Positions 42,294-52,658 are shown, counted from the stretch's first letter. The stretch is DNA of 64,000 nucleotides from Marivirga atlantica (GCF_016734805.1 NZ_JAERQG010000003.1:310001-374000), one strand, 5' to 3'. Notes: generated by a model from the sequence alone, not told the origin. Numbers and translations: made by a program.

Positions 42294-44138
42294 ATGGAAG
42301 ACTCTAAAGTGCTCAATTATATTAAAGAAGTAGTTAAAAATACTCCAGCCGATTGGTTAAAGCTTACCACGCACAGGCTTGATATTTACCATGAAGAATT
42401 GGCTAAAACTGAATTTATTCAGGAGTTTGAAAAACTTTATGAAGCCAGCAATAACGATAAGTCTGCTCTTGAAGCCCTACCCACAGCTTACGATTACATC
42501 AGGTTAGGTCATCCATTATCTTCTGTATTAGAATGGGCTATTGCAAAGCTCAATAATATCAATTCTGAAAGTGTAATAAGTTTTTCTTCCAGAACTATCC
42601 CCATATTAGCCGTACTCCGAAAGAATCATTTCGATCATAAGCCTACACAAATTCTTTATACTGATAAACTGCCTACAGCTTTTGATGAAGTTGCAGTAAA
42701 GAAAGTATATGGCTATCAATTTGAATTGAAGCAATTAAAAGCTGGAGAAGAGATTTATGCTTTCGAAGGCAGTACCATCTTAATTTCTAATAATAAGGAT
42801 ATAGCTTCTTTCGAGCTTAACGCTAAAGTTGATTTCTCTATCAACCTGTATGATGAGTTAGGAAGTATTTTAGTGGTAAATGGCAAAGAGAACAAAAGTT
42901 ACATTTCCGACATCCAACATGTGCGTAGAAGGGAAACCATTGCTATGACTCCAGCCGATTGTTATACAGCATTACAGCAATTGGTAGGGAAAGCAGCAAC
43001 AGATGAAGGTCATAGTGACCGGGCTACCAATAAGGCAATTGTATTAGAAACTATAGAAAAAGTTACTGCAGCCAACACTGATGCCATTTTGGGTTCTTGT
43101 GGTTTATCAGTGCAGTATGCTATTATGATGGGACTGATTGATGCCGCATTGGAGCAACATCCTGATAAAGCCATTAAAATTATAGTACCTCCTAACTGTT
43201 ATGGCGGCACAAACGACCAGGCACGAAGAGTAGCTGCTGCAGTCAAAAATGTGGAGATTCTTGATCTTCCTGTTGATGGCGACAATGATATGGTACAAAG
43301 CACAGATAAGGTACTTACACAGGTAGCCGAAATGGATGCCATCCCTTACATTATTGCTGAAATACCTACCAACCCAAGGGTGGAAGTCCCCAATTTGGAA
43401 GACTTAAGGGCTGTCTTAAGTAAGAAACGCCTCACTCCTACAGGCAATACAGCCATTGAGCCAGTATTTATTTTAGATCAGACCTTCTGCCCAAATGTAC
43501 AATTCCTGGGCGAAAATGGAATTCTCTCCTCTATTAAAACCATCTCTTATGTAAGTGGCTCTAAATTCCCAAGTGGTGGAAAATGCACAGCAGGCTATTG
43601 TGTGGCCAATGATGAAGCTGCCTACTTAATGGAGAAAATAGATAAGCATATGAAATTGTGTGACAATGAAGCTACTGATCTTCAGGTAAGTATTTTAGCC
43701 GAGCAGTTGCCATCTATGAATCAGAGAATTGCAGATGCTTACAAAAATACCCGCGAATTTGTCACTTTCATTGAAGAGACTTTACCAACTGCCAAAATAA
43801 ATTTCGTTTCAGAAGAGTTGGCTGCGCGTGATTTCACACCATCAGTTTTCTCGCTCGATTTACCAACCAAAGGTGGTACTGAGGAAGAAAGAGAAGCTTA
43901 CAAGCGTGCGCTAAATCAAAAGCTGATTGACATGATGATCACGCAAATCCCTAATGAAAGTAAATATTGCGTAAGCTATGGCCAACTGAAAGGTTGTTAT
44001 TGGACTATTCCTGCAACTTCAACACAGGGTACCACCAAGGAATCGGATAAGGATTATATCGCTCGTGTATCGGTTTCCCCTGATTTAAACCTTGATAAAC
44101 ACAAAGCTGTTTTCAAAGAGTTTGTGGAAAGCATCTGA
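42294..44138 (+). CDS. N-terminally extended Cys/Met-type PLP enzyme
   Basis: The start is placed at the ATG of MEDSKVLNY, two codons inside a TTG-initiated frame. The 614-aa protein has a C-terminal fold-type I domain of the Cys/Met metabolism family: SCGLSVQYAIM, PPNCYGGTNDQARR, AEIPTNPRVEVPNLEDL, and Schiff-base Lys424 in SGSKFPSGGKC. Family members usually have about 390 aa, so roughly 210 extra N-terminal residues are present. It is probably a cystathionine synthase/lyase or related gamma/beta-eliminating enzyme; the substrate is uncertain. Confidence 0.8.
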   Translation: MEDSKVLNYIKEVVKNTPADWLKLTTHRLDIYHEELAKTEFIQEFEKLYEASNNDKSALEALPTAYDYIRLGHPLSSVLEWAIAKLNNINSESVISFSSRTIPILAVLRKNHFDHKPTQILYTDKLPTAFDEVAVKKVYGYQFELKQLKAGEEIYAFEGSTILISNNKDIASFELNAKVDFSINLYDELGSILVVNGKENKSYISDIQHVRRRETIAMTPADCYTALQQLVGKAATDEGHSDRATNKAIVLETIEKVTAANTDAILGSCGLSVQYAIMMGLIDAALEQHPDKAIKIIVPPNCYGGTNDQARRVAAAVKNVEILDLPVDGDNDMVQSTDKVLTQVAEMDAIPYIIAEIPTNPRVEVPNLEDLRAVLSKKRLTPTGNTAIEPVFILDQTFCPNVQFLGENGILSSIKTISYVSGSKFPSGGKCTAGYCVANDEAAYLMEKIDKHMKLCDNEATDLQVSILAEQLPSMNQRIADAYKNTREFVTFIEETLPTAKINFVSEELAARDFTPSVFSLDLPTKGGTEEEREAYKRALNQKLIDMMITQIPNESKYCVSYGQLKGCYWTIPATSTQGTTKESDKDYIARVSVSPDLNLDKHKAVFKEFVESI

Positions 44139-44237
44139 TTCTATTTCAATGCGCCTTCTTAATCTTTCTCATGAATATCTCGTTGGAAAGAGCTTAAGTA
44201 TGTCATACAAATTAATTAAAAAAGCGAATACATTTTT

Positions 44238-46280
44238 ATGGATAATCCATTACTTCAAGAATTTAATACGCCCTACCAAACTCCCCCATTCGACAAAATA
44301 AAATCTGAGCATTTTATGCCAGCCATTAAGGAGGCTATTAAAGAGGCTAATCATGAAATTGACGAGATTGCTAATCAAGAAGCCACTCCAACTTTTGAAA
44401 ATACAATAGAAGCAATGGAGTTTGCAGGAAAAAAGTTAGGAGATGTATCTTCTATCCTGTTCAACTTAAATAGTGCTGAAACAAACGAAAAAATTCAGGC
44501 TGCAACTCGTGAGGCTTCACCAATATTATCAGAGTTTAGTAATGACATTTACCAAAATGAGAAACTCTTCGGACGCGTAAAAGAAGTTTTTGAACAAAAA
44601 GAGCAGCTTTCATTGAATAAAGAGCAAGAAATGCTGCTCAGTAAAACTTACAAATCGTTCATAAGAAATGGTGCCGATCTCAATCAAAAAGAAAAGGCAA
44701 GGTTTAAAGAAATCAGTAAGCGTTTGTCAGAGTTATCTCTTCAATTTGGTGAAAATGTATTGGCTGAAACTAATAATTACGAGCTAATCATTGATGATAA
44801 AAAAGACTTAAGTGGTCTTCCTGATTCAGCTATAAAACAGGCCGCTAACACAGCTAAAAGTAAGGGAAAGGACGGTAAATGGGTGTTTACATTACAAGCT
44901 CCAAGTTTTATTCCATTTATGGAGAATGCTGATAACCGTTCACTGCGGGAACAGCTTTACAGGGCTTATATGTCAAAGTCCAACAAAAATGATAAGCTGG
45001 ATAACAAGGCTATCATTAAAGAAATAGTCACGCTAAAAAGTGAGCGAGCAGCGTTGCTAGGTTATGCTACTTATGCGGATTATGTGTTGGAAGAAAGAAT
45101 GGCCGAAGGAATTGATAAGGTGCAAGATTTTCTGGATGACTTGCTGAAAAAGTCTTTACCAAAAGCACAGGAAGAAGTAACGGAAATAAAAGCTTTTGCA
45201 AAAGAATTAGGAGATGATATTGACCTTCAGCGTTGGGACTGGGCCTATTATTCTGAAAAGCTCAAGAAGAAAAAGTATGCAATTGATGATGAATTGCTCA
45301 GACCCTATTTCAAACTTGAGAATGTGCTAGATGGTGTATTCCAAACGGCTGAGAAATTGTATGATATTCGTTTTAAGCAAGTTGATAATATACCCGTGTA
45401 TCATGAAGAGGTTACAACTTATGAAGTGAAAGATGCTAATGATGAGTTAGTAGCCGTTTTCTATGCTGATTTTCATCCAAGAGAAGGCAAAAGAGGCGGT
45501 GCCTGGATGACGACCTACCGAGATCAATATAAAGTTGGTGGTAGAACCATAAGACCATTGGTGTCTAATGTTTGTAATTTCACTCCTTCCTCTCCTGATA
45601 ACCCAAGCTTGCTCACTTTCAATGAAGTAACAACATTGTTTCATGAGTTTGGGCATGCCTTGCATGCCATGTTAGGGAATGGCCAGTATGGAAGCCTTAC
45701 GGGAGCACACGTTTACTGGGACTTCGTAGAACTACCATCCCAGATATTTGAAAACTGGTGTTATGAGAAAGAATGTCTCGACTTGTTTGCCAGACACTAC
45801 GAGACTGGTGACAAAATCCCTCAAGAATATATTGATAAAATAAAGGCGAGCAGTACTTACCATGAGGCTTATGCTACAGTTCGTCAGACAAGCTTTGCCA
45901 TGCTCGATATGGCCTATTACAGCATGACTACAGAAGAAGTAAAAAACATTGAAGATGTAGCTGCATTTGAAGCCAAAGCCATGGCACAAACAGAACTATT
46001 CCCAAAAGTAGATGGAGCATTAATGAGCACTCAATTTGGGCATATATTCGCTGGTGGTTATGCCTCGGGCTACTACAGTTACAAATGGGCTGAAGTGCTC
46101 GATGCAGATGCCTTCGCACTTTTTAAGGAAAAAGGTATTTTTAATAAAGAGGTGGCGCAGTCTTTTAAAGACAACATTTTGTCTAAAGGTGGAAGCGAAC
46201 ACCCTATGGAATTGTATAAAAGGTTCAGAGGACGTGAACCTAAAATTGATGCGCTGCTTGAAAGAGCCGGGTTAAAGTAA
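44238..46280 (+). CDS. M3-family oligopeptidase (Dcp-like)
   Basis: The 680-aa thimet-type metallopeptidase has the zinc motif LFHEFGHALHAML and downstream Glu in SQIFENW. The usual N-terminal opening is present (NPLLQEFNTPYQTPPFDKIK), along with LSSQ/FGHIFAGGYASGYYSYKWAEVL. It fits dipeptidyl carboxypeptidase or oligopeptidase A and degrades short peptides. There is no signal peptide, so it is cytosolic. A bidirectional terminator separates it from the convergent pyk. Confidence 0.93.
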   Translation: MDNPLLQEFNTPYQTPPFDKIKSEHFMPAIKEAIKEANHEIDEIANQEATPTFENTIEAMEFAGKKLGDVSSILFNLNSAETNEKIQAATREASPILSEFSNDIYQNEKLFGRVKEVFEQKEQLSLNKEQEMLLSKTYKSFIRNGADLNQKEKARFKEISKRLSELSLQFGENVLAETNNYELIIDDKKDLSGLPDSAIKQAANTAKSKGKDGKWVFTLQAPSFIPFMENADNRSLREQLYRAYMSKSNKNDKLDNKAIIKEIVTLKSERAALLGYATYADYVLEERMAEGIDKVQDFLDDLLKKSLPKAQEEVTEIKAFAKELGDDIDLQRWDWAYYSEKLKKKKYAIDDELLRPYFKLENVLDGVFQTAEKLYDIRFKQVDNIPVYHEEVTTYEVKDANDELVAVFYADFHPREGKRGGAWMTTYRDQYKVGGRTIRPLVSNVCNFTPSSPDNPSLLTFNEVTTLFHEFGHALHAMLGNGQYGSLTGAHVYWDFVELPSQIFENWCYEKECLDLFARHYETGDKIPQEYIDKIKASSTYHEAYATVRQTSFAMLDMAYYSMTTEEVKNIEDVAAFEAKAMAQTELFPKVDGALMSTQFGHIFAGGYASGYYSYKWAEVLDADAFALFKEKGIFNKEVAQSFKDNILSKGGSEHPMELYKRFRGREPKIDALLERAGLK

Positions 46281-46302
46281 AGAAATAACTCACAGATTTA
46301 AA

Positions 46303-46336
46303 TATAAAAAAGGCCTCGTTTGAGGCCTTTAATTTT
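46303..46336. terminator. Bidirectional terminator between the M3 peptidase and pyk
   Basis: AAAGGCCTC-GTTT-GAGGCCTTT is a perfect 9-bp stem flanked by an A run on the left and AATTTT on the right. It lies between convergent stop codons. Confidence 0.88.
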
Positions 46337-46357
46337 ACACTATGATATACAAGGGTA

Positions 46358-47791
46358 TTATCCTACTACTGTCACTTTCAGCATATTGGTTCTGTTCTTT
46401 TCCTTAATTGGCATACTTGCCATGAGAATAATGGTATCACCTTTCTGAACATGCTTATCCTTTTTCAAGGTATTTTCTATATCAGCAAAGGTTTTATCAG
46501 TACTTTCATATTTATCATAGAAATAACCCCTTACACCCCAAACTAAATTAAGCTTCTCCAATAAAGGCTTCTCTCCTGTAAAGACAAAAATACCAGCTTT
46601 AGGCCTATGACTTGCAGCACGGAAAGCAGTATAACCTGACTTTGTCATCCCCACGATAGCTTTAGCACCAGTTTCTTCTGCCAATTTACAAGCGGTTTGC
46701 ACCAGGTTATCACTCATAAAGGTATCTGAATCTTTAGATACACTCTCATATTTATAATAAATGCTGTCGTGCTTTTCTATGCTCGATATTACCTTCGACA
46801 TGCTCTCAACAGATTCAACAGGATATTTACCTGCTGCAGACTCAGCAGAAAGCATCACTGCATCAGCTCCATCTAAAATACCGTTGGCCACATCATTAGT
46901 TTCTGCACGAGTTGGACGCGGATTCTCTATCATGCTTTCCATCATCTGAGTAGCGATAATAACCGGCTTGCAGGCTCTATTACACTTCTCAACAATTGAC
47001 TTCTGTGCCAGTGGCACATCTTCCATTGGGATTTCAACCCCTAAATCACCACGAGCCACCATTACAGCATCTGTCGCCTCTACAATAGCATCAATATCTT
47101 TTAAGGCTTCTGGCTTTTCAATTTTTGCAACCACCTTGCACGCTTTACCAGCATATTTGATTCTATTCTTAAGATCAAGAATATCAGCTCCGGTTCTTAC
47201 AAATGAAAGTGCAATCCAATCTACCTCATGCTTTAATCCGAATTTAAGATCTTCCAAATCCTTATCTGTAAGGCTCGGTGCAGAAACGTTTGAGAAAGGC
47301 AGGTTAATGCCTTTTTTTGATTTCACAGGCCCTCCATATATAACTTTAGTAGTTACTTCATTCTTGTCAATACCTGTAACCTCCAACTGAATGTTTCCAT
47401 CATCAATGAGTACCATATCACCCTTCTTTACATCAGTAGGAAGCCCCATATAGGTTGTGCTGGCTTTTTTACTATCGCCAACCATTTCCTGAGTAGTTAT
47501 AATAAACTTATCTCCTTCTTTTATTTCAGTACCATCCTTCATTTCACCCAATCTTATTTTTGGACCTTGAAGATCTTGCAAAATACTAACATGAGTTCCC
47601 CACTCATCATTTATTTTCCTGATCTTTTGAATGGTTGCCTCATGTAGTTTGTGGTCTCCATGAGAGAAATTTAAACGAAACACATCTGCACCAGCTTTCA
47701 CTAGCTTTTTCAACATTTCTTCTGAATTAGATGCAGGACCAACTGTAGCAACTATTTTAGATTTGTTAAATGTAATTAAATCAGATCCCAT
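46358..47791 (-). CDS. pyk: Pyruvate kinase
   Basis: The 477-aa protein has KIVATVGPASNSEEML at the N-terminus, RLNFSHGDH, and the substrate region VAKIEKPEAL (active-site Lys). VMVARGDLGVEIPMEDVPLAQK and QMMESMIENPRPTRAETNDVANGILDGADAVMLSAESA follow. It makes pyruvate and ATP from phosphoenolpyruvate. The IPExxxVDY-family gene lies upstream on the same strand, a usual pairing in Bacteroidota. Confidence 0.97.
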   Translation of the reverse strand: MGSDLITFNKSKIVATVGPASNSEEMLKKLVKAGADVFRLNFSHGDHKLHEATIQKIRKINDEWGTHVSILQDLQGPKIRLGEMKDGTEIKEGDKFIITTQEMVGDSKKASTTYMGLPTDVKKGDMVLIDDGNIQLEVTGIDKNEVTTKVIYGGPVKSKKGINLPFSNVSAPSLTDKDLEDLKFGLKHEVDWIALSFVRTGADILDLKNRIKYAGKACKVVAKIEKPEALKDIDAIVEATDAVMVARGDLGVEIPMEDVPLAQKSIVEKCNRACKPVIIATQMMESMIENPRPTRAETNDVANGILDGADAVMLSAESAAGKYPVESVESMSKVISSIEKHDSIYYKYESVSKDSDTFMSDNLVQTACKLAEETGAKAIVGMTKSGYTAFRAASHRPKAGIFVFTGEKPLLEKLNLVWGVRGYFYDKYESTDKTFADIENTLKKDKHVQKGDTIILMASMPIKEKNRTNMLKVTVVG

Positions 47792-47872
47792 AGGATTACT
47801 TATTTAGTTTTATGTTGTAGTCTTTATACTTAAGAGCGACTGATTTACAATTGTTTAACAAAATTTAATCAG

Positions 47873-48298
47873 TCAATCCTCTATAAGATTCTCAACTGAT
47901 TTCAATTGACTTACATCAATCACCTGGGTCAAAATTACATTATTTATTTTACTTAGTGTACTTTTTACATTAAGTATTTCAAGATTCTCTGTCTCATCAT
48001 CAATCATGAGCAAATAGTCTATATTTTTTACTTCAGGAAGTAAAAAGTTCTGTCCTTCACCTTCCTCTGCTCTATTTTTTAAAAGTGTGTAAATAACATT
48101 TTCGGTACGATAAATAAACTTTGCAGTATGTATAAACCTATCTTGCCTGAAACTTACATTGTGGTCTGCAGTTCTGACTAAACTAATACCTAATGATTGA
48201 TTGATTTGCCAAGCAAGCTGATAGTCAGGCAGGTTACAGGCTATACCTAAAAGGTGAAAGTTTGCTTCAAAAGTTGTTTTAAGTACATTTCTTGGCAT
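47873..48298 (-). CDS. IPExxxVDY-family protein
   Basis: The 141-aa protein contains the defining motif near residue 93 as LLPEVKNIDYLLMI. The family is restricted to Bacteroidota and has no known function. It lies 82 nt upstream of pyk and is divergent from the acpP-fabF-rnc operon, its usual neighbourhood. Confidence 0.85.
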   Translation of the reverse strand: MPRNVLKTTFEANFHLLGIACNLPDYQLAWQINQSLGISLVRTADHNVSFRQDRFIHTAKFIYRTENVIYTLLKNRAEEGEGQNFLLPEVKNIDYLLMIDDETENLEILNVKSTLSKINNVILTQVIDVSQLKSVENLIED

Positions 48299-48391
48299 AG
48301 GGCCATTTTTTTACATTATCTAAAGTTAGATATTTCAGCTTTGTTAAGCCATTTCTATTAATTTAAAATCAAGATAAGATTGAAAAAATTG

Positions 48392-48423
48392 TTTGACATT
48401 AATGAGGGAAATACATTTCTTTG
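48392..48423 (+). promoter_or_regulatory. Promoter of the acpP-fabF-rnc operon
   Basis: TTTG (48392-48395) and TTTCTTTG (48416-48423, one mismatch to TAnnTTTG) are 20 nt apart, about 30 nt upstream of the acpP start codon. Confidence 0.5.
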
Positions 48424-48452
48424 CGGAGTATTTAAACTAAAATTCTAAAATA

Positions 48453-48689
48453 ATGTCTGAAATAGCACAGAAAGTAAAGGCAATTATCATTGATAAGTTA
48501 GGAGTTGAAGAGTCAGAAGTAACAGCTGAAGCAAGCTTCACAAACGATTTAGGAGCTGATTCACTTGATACAGTTGAGTTAATCATGGAATTTGAAAAAG
48601 AGTTTAATATCTCTATTCCTGACGATCAAGCTGAAAACATTGGTACTGTAGGTCAGGCCATCTCTTATCTAGAAGAAAACGTAAAATAA
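48453..48689 (+). CDS. acpP: Acyl carrier protein
   Basis: The 78-aa acidic helical protein has the 4'-phosphopantetheine site Ser37 in [12 protein letters not shown]. It carries growing acyl chains in type II fatty acid synthesis and also serves as a cofactor for other acylations. It is the first gene of an operon with fabF 24 nt downstream. Confidence 0.97.
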   Translation: MSEIAQKVKAIIIDKLGVEESEVTAEASFTNDLGADSLDTVELIMEFEKEFNISIPDDQAENIGTVGQAISYLEENVK

Positions 48690-48713
48690 TTTTATACCTC
48701 TCATAATTCATTT

Positions 48714-49967
48714 ATGAATTTAAAAAGAGTAGTTGTAACGGGACTAGGAGCTTTAACACCAATTGGTAATACAGTTGATGATTACTGGGCTAACCTTGAA
48801 AAGGGTGTTTCAGGTGCTGGTCCCATTACTAAATTTGATGCCTCCAAATTCAAAACACAGTTTGCCTGTGAAGTGAAAAACTTCAATGCGGAAGATTACC
48901 TTGATAGAAAGGAAGCCCGAAAAATGGATCCTTTTACTCAATATGGTATGATCACTGCAGAGCAAGCCATTAATGACTCAAAGCTAGATCTTGAAAAGAT
49001 TAATCTGGATAGAGCAGGAGTTATTTGGGGTTCTGGTATTGGTGGTATTAAAACTTTCCAGGAGGAAGTTGACAACTTTGTTTCTAATGATAGAAACCCA
49101 CGTTTCAATCCTTTCTTCATTCCAAAAATGATTTCTGATATTTGTGCAGGTCTTATTTCTATTAAATATGGATTTAGAGGACCTAATTTTGTCACAGTAT
49201 CAGCCTGCGCATCGGCAACCAACGCACTTATTGATGCTTTCAACTACATCCGCTTAGGAAAAGCAGATATATTTATATCTGGCGGTTCAGAAGCTTCAGT
49301 TACTGAATCTGGCATTGGAGGATTCAATGCAATGAAGGCATTGTCTGAAAGAAATGACAGCCCTGAAACAGCCTCTCGACCTTTCGATAAAGACAGAGAC
49401 GGTTTTGTATTAGGTGAAGGTGGTGCAGCTCTTATTCTTGAAGAATATGAGCACGCGAAAGCGAGAGGCGCAAAAATTTATGCTGAAATTATTGGTGGCG
49501 GCATGTCAGCTGATGCACATCACATGACTGCTCCACATCCGGAAGGATTAGGTGCAACCAATGTAATGAAGAACGCTATAGAAGATGCCGGAATAGACCC
49601 ATCGGAAGTTGATTACATCAACGTACACGGTACCTCTACTCCTTTAGGTGACCTAAGCGAATCTTCAGCTATTAAAAAGGTCTTTGGAGATCATGCCTAT
49701 AATCTTAATATTAGCTCTACCAAGTCAATGACTGGTCACCTTTTAGGTGCCGCTGGAGCTATTGAGGCTGTAGCATGTATCATGGCACTTGAAAAACAAG
49801 TAGTTCCTCCTACTATTAATCACTTCACTGATGATGAGGATTTTGATAGTAAATTGAATTTCACATTCAATAAGGCGCAAGCACGTAAAGTAAATACTGT
49901 TTTAAGTAACACTTTCGGTTTTGGTGGACACAATACTTCTATCATCATGAAAAAGTTAGTTGATTAA
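48714..49967 (+). CDS. fabF: 3-oxoacyl-ACP synthase II
   Basis: The 417-aa thiolase-fold condensing enzyme has active-site Cys in VSACASATNALID. The two catalytic His are in NVHGTSTPLGD and SMTGHLLGAAGAIEA, and the tail is NTFGFGGHNTSII. It elongates acyl-ACP with malonyl-ACP. It sits between acpP and rnc, a conserved order. Confidence 0.97.
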   Translation: MNLKRVVVTGLGALTPIGNTVDDYWANLEKGVSGAGPITKFDASKFKTQFACEVKNFNAEDYLDRKEARKMDPFTQYGMITAEQAINDSKLDLEKINLDRAGVIWGSGIGGIKTFQEEVDNFVSNDRNPRFNPFFIPKMISDICAGLISIKYGFRGPNFVTVSACASATNALIDAFNYIRLGKADIFISGGSEASVTESGIGGFNAMKALSERNDSPETASRPFDKDRDGFVLGEGGAALILEEYEHAKARGAKIYAEIIGGGMSADAHHMTAPHPEGLGATNVMKNAIEDAGIDPSEVDYINVHGTSTPLGDLSESSAIKKVFGDHAYNLNISSTKSMTGHLLGAAGAIEAVACIMALEKQVVPPTINHFTDDEDFDSKLNFTFNKAQARKVNTVLSNTFGFGGHNTSIIMKKLVD

Positions 49968-49976
49968 TCAAATACC

Positions 49977-50708
49977 TTGATTAGGAATTACTTCTTTTCA
50001 TTTTTAAGAAATACAAAACAAAACAAAGGGCTTATAACCTCAGTGAAACAAATTGCTGGTTATAAGCCTTTTCGCTTAGAGCTGTTCCAGCTCGTTACAC
50101 AACATTCAAGCATAGCCAAAACATTACCCAATGGCTTTAAAGCTTCTAATGAAAGATTAGAATACCTTGGCGATGCTATTTTAGGAGCGGTAGTAGCTGA
50201 TTATCTTTTTAAAAAATATCCATTTAAGGACGAAGGTTTTTTAACTGAAATAAGATCGAGAATTGTAAATCGAGAATCTTTAGGGCAGTTAGCTAGAAAA
50301 ATAGGCATCACTCAGTTGGTTCAGGAAGACCTGAGGGCAAGTAAAGTCAACTATAAGTTTATTTATGGTGATATGATTGAAGCCTTTATTGGAGCTGTTT
50401 ATTTAGATAGAGGCTATAAATTTTGCAGGAAATTTATAATCAAAAAATTACTGATACCTCATTTTGATTTAGATCAAATCATTGAAAACAACACGAATTA
50501 TAAAAGCATTCTTATTGAATGGGCACAAAAGGAAAATAAAGAGGTAGCTTTTGAAATTGTAAAAATTGATGAGGAAAAACGAAAAAAAGAATTTCATGCT
50601 GAAGTAATCCTCAATGAAGAAAGCTTTACCAAAGGTATTGGACTAAACAAAAAGAAAGCTGAACAAATGGCTGCTTTTAAAGCTTGTAAGGCTTTGGATA
50701 TTCTTTAA
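49977..50708 (+). CDS. rnc: Ribonuclease III
   Basis: The 243-aa product starts at a TTG (49977), 9 nt after the fabF stop; no ATG lies between this and the catalytic domain. The RNase III signature NERLEYLGDAILGAVVADYLF and the second metal site DMIEAFIGAVYLD are intact. A double-stranded RNA-binding domain occupies the last 70 residues (KSILIEWAQKENK, GLNKKKAEQMAAFKA). It cleaves double-stranded RNA in rRNA maturation. Confidence 0.95.
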   Translation: MIRNYFFSFLRNTKQNKGLITSVKQIAGYKPFRLELFQLVTQHSSIAKTLPNGFKASNERLEYLGDAILGAVVADYLFKKYPFKDEGFLTEIRSRIVNRESLGQLARKIGITQLVQEDLRASKVNYKFIYGDMIEAFIGAVYLDRGYKFCRKFIIKKLLIPHFDLDQIIENNTNYKSILIEWAQKENKEVAFEIVKIDEEKRKKEFHAEVILNEESFTKGIGLNKKKAEQMAAFKACKALDIL

Positions 50709-50761
50709 GTTAAAACACTTTTTATTTGCCCATCTGTTAAACTTAACTATTTAGTTTCAAT

Positions 50762-52609
50762 ATGATATTAGCCGGAGCAACAGTAAATCAAACTCCATTA
50801 GACTGGAAAGAAAACATAAAAAATCTTTTAGAGGCTATTGAAGAAGCTAAATCTAAAAAAGTTGATATTTTGTGTCTTCCTGAATTATCAATATGCGGTT
50901 ACGGTTGTCAGGATTTGTTCCTTAGTGAATGGCTATGGAAATATTGCGTTGAGTTGCTATTTAATGAAGTCATTCCAAATACTGAAAATATATTGGTAAG
51001 TGTTGGCTTACCTATAAAATTTGAAGGAGAACTTTATAATTGCACAGCGCTTATCCACAATAAAGAGTTGATTTGCTTTATCCCTAAGCAAAATTTAGCA
51101 AATGATGGCGTACATTATGAACCTAGATGGTTCAAAGCCTGGCCGGTAAACAAAACAGCTACTCTACAGCTGAATCAAGGTAACTTCCCTATCGGAGACC
51201 ATACCTATGAGATGGGTGCCTACAAAATAGGTTTCGAAATCTGTGAAGATGCCTGGAAAGAAGATCGCCCGGCATGTCGACTAATGGAAAGAGGAGTCAA
51301 CCTTATATTGAATCCTAGTGCAAGTCATTTTGCCTTGGCCAAAAGTATGAGCAGACAGCACTTGGTTGTAGATTCCTCTAAAAACTTTAACTGCACATAC
51401 ATTTACGCCAACCTTCTAGGTAACGAAACAGGAAGGATGATATACGATGGCGAAATCATGATAGCCAAGGAAGGTGAATTACTGAAGTATAACGAATTAC
51501 TCTCTTTCAAGAACTTTAATCTAGTTACCTGGAATGATGAAGATGATAAAACTTTTCTGACGAAACGCCCTACAGACAAAAATATAGAATTTCATAAAGC
51601 TGCAAGCCTTGCACTTTTCGATTACTTAAGGAAAGCTAAAAGCAATGGTTATGTACTTTCGCTTAGTGGCGGTGCCGACTCATCAACCTGTGCTATTTTA
51701 GTATCAGAAATGATAAGTAGAGGAATTGATGAATTAGGTCTTAAATTATTTCTTCAGAAAATACATAAGGCTGATTGGTTTGACCAAATCAATCGAGCTG
51801 ATAAACCTAAAAAGGCAATTGCCAATAGAATTTTTACTACTGCCTACCAAGGAACCATAAACTCGGGGGAGGCTACTTTGAATTCCGCCAGAGAACTGGC
51901 TGCCGAGACTGGTGCTATATTCCATCACTGGATGATAGATGAAGAAGTAAAGTCCTACACTCAAACAATAGAAAATTGTCTTGGAAGAAAATTAAGCTGG
52001 GAAAAAGACGACATAGCTTTACAAAATATTCAAGCCAGGGCTCGTTCACCCATTATTTGGATGCTCGCCAACATTAAAAATGCTTTGCTCATCACAACTT
52101 CCAACAGAAGCGAGGGTAGTGTAGGTTACACTACTATGGATGGTGATACCAGTGGAAGCATTGCTCCTATTGCGGCAATTGATAAACCTTTCATTATTAA
52201 CTGGTTAAAATGGGCAGAAAAAAACCTGGGCTATAAAAGCCTAAAATACGTAAATAGTCTTCAGCCGACAGCAGAATTAAGACCTTCGTCTAACAAACAA
52301 ACGGATGAAACTGATTTAATGCCCTATCCTATTCTTCAGGCAATCGAAAATTTGGCTATTAACCATAAAAAATCTCCCGTTGAGGTTTATTTATCCCTGA
52401 AGCAAGAACTTCAATTAGAGAAAGAAAATCTAAAAAAGCACATCCTTAAATTTTACAGATTGTGGTCCAGAAATCAGTGGAAGCGTGAAAGAATAGCTCC
52501 TTCATTCCACTTAGATGATTACAATGTTGATCCAAAAACATGGTATCGCTTCCCTATTTTGTCAGGAGCATTTACAGAAGAATTGAAAGCGCTTGAAAAT
52601 ATTGATTGA
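50762..52609 (+). CDS. nadE: Glutamine-dependent NAD+ synthase
   Basis: The 615-aa protein has an N-terminal nitrilase-fold glutaminase with triad Glu41 (LPELSICGYG), Lys109 (IPKQNLAND) and Cys161 (GFEICEDAW). The ATP pyrophosphatase domain contains SLSGGADSSTC, TTSNRSEGSVGYTTMDGDTSG and PTAELRP. It amidates deamido-NAD to NAD using glutamine-derived ammonia. It follows rnc on the same strand. Confidence 0.96.
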   Translation: MILAGATVNQTPLDWKENIKNLLEAIEEAKSKKVDILCLPELSICGYGCQDLFLSEWLWKYCVELLFNEVIPNTENILVSVGLPIKFEGELYNCTALIHNKELICFIPKQNLANDGVHYEPRWFKAWPVNKTATLQLNQGNFPIGDHTYEMGAYKIGFEICEDAWKEDRPACRLMERGVNLILNPSASHFALAKSMSRQHLVVDSSKNFNCTYIYANLLGNETGRMIYDGEIMIAKEGELLKYNELLSFKNFNLVTWNDEDDKTFLTKRPTDKNIEFHKAASLALFDYLRKAKSNGYVLSLSGGADSSTCAILVSEMISRGIDELGLKLFLQKIHKADWFDQINRADKPKKAIANRIFTTAYQGTINSGEATLNSARELAAETGAIFHHWMIDEEVKSYTQTIENCLGRKLSWEKDDIALQNIQARARSPIIWMLANIKNALLITTSNRSEGSVGYTTMDGDTSGSIAPIAAIDKPFIINWLKWAEKNLGYKSLKYVNSLQPTAELRPSSNKQTDETDLMPYPILQAIENLAINHKKSPVEVYLSLKQELQLEKENLKKHILKFYRLWSRNQWKRERIAPSFHLDDYNVDPKTWYRFPILSGAFTEELKALENID

Positions 52610-52613
52610 GGCA

Positions 52614-52642
52614 TTGATTTCTTAGTATTTAAGCTATTTTTG
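52614..52642 (+). promoter_or_regulatory. Promoter of lgt
   Basis: TTG (52614-52616) and TATTTTTG (52635-52642) are 18 nt apart, a full -33/-7 match located 17 nt before the lgt start codon. Confidence 0.65.
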
Positions 52643-52658
52643 TATTAAACATAGAATT

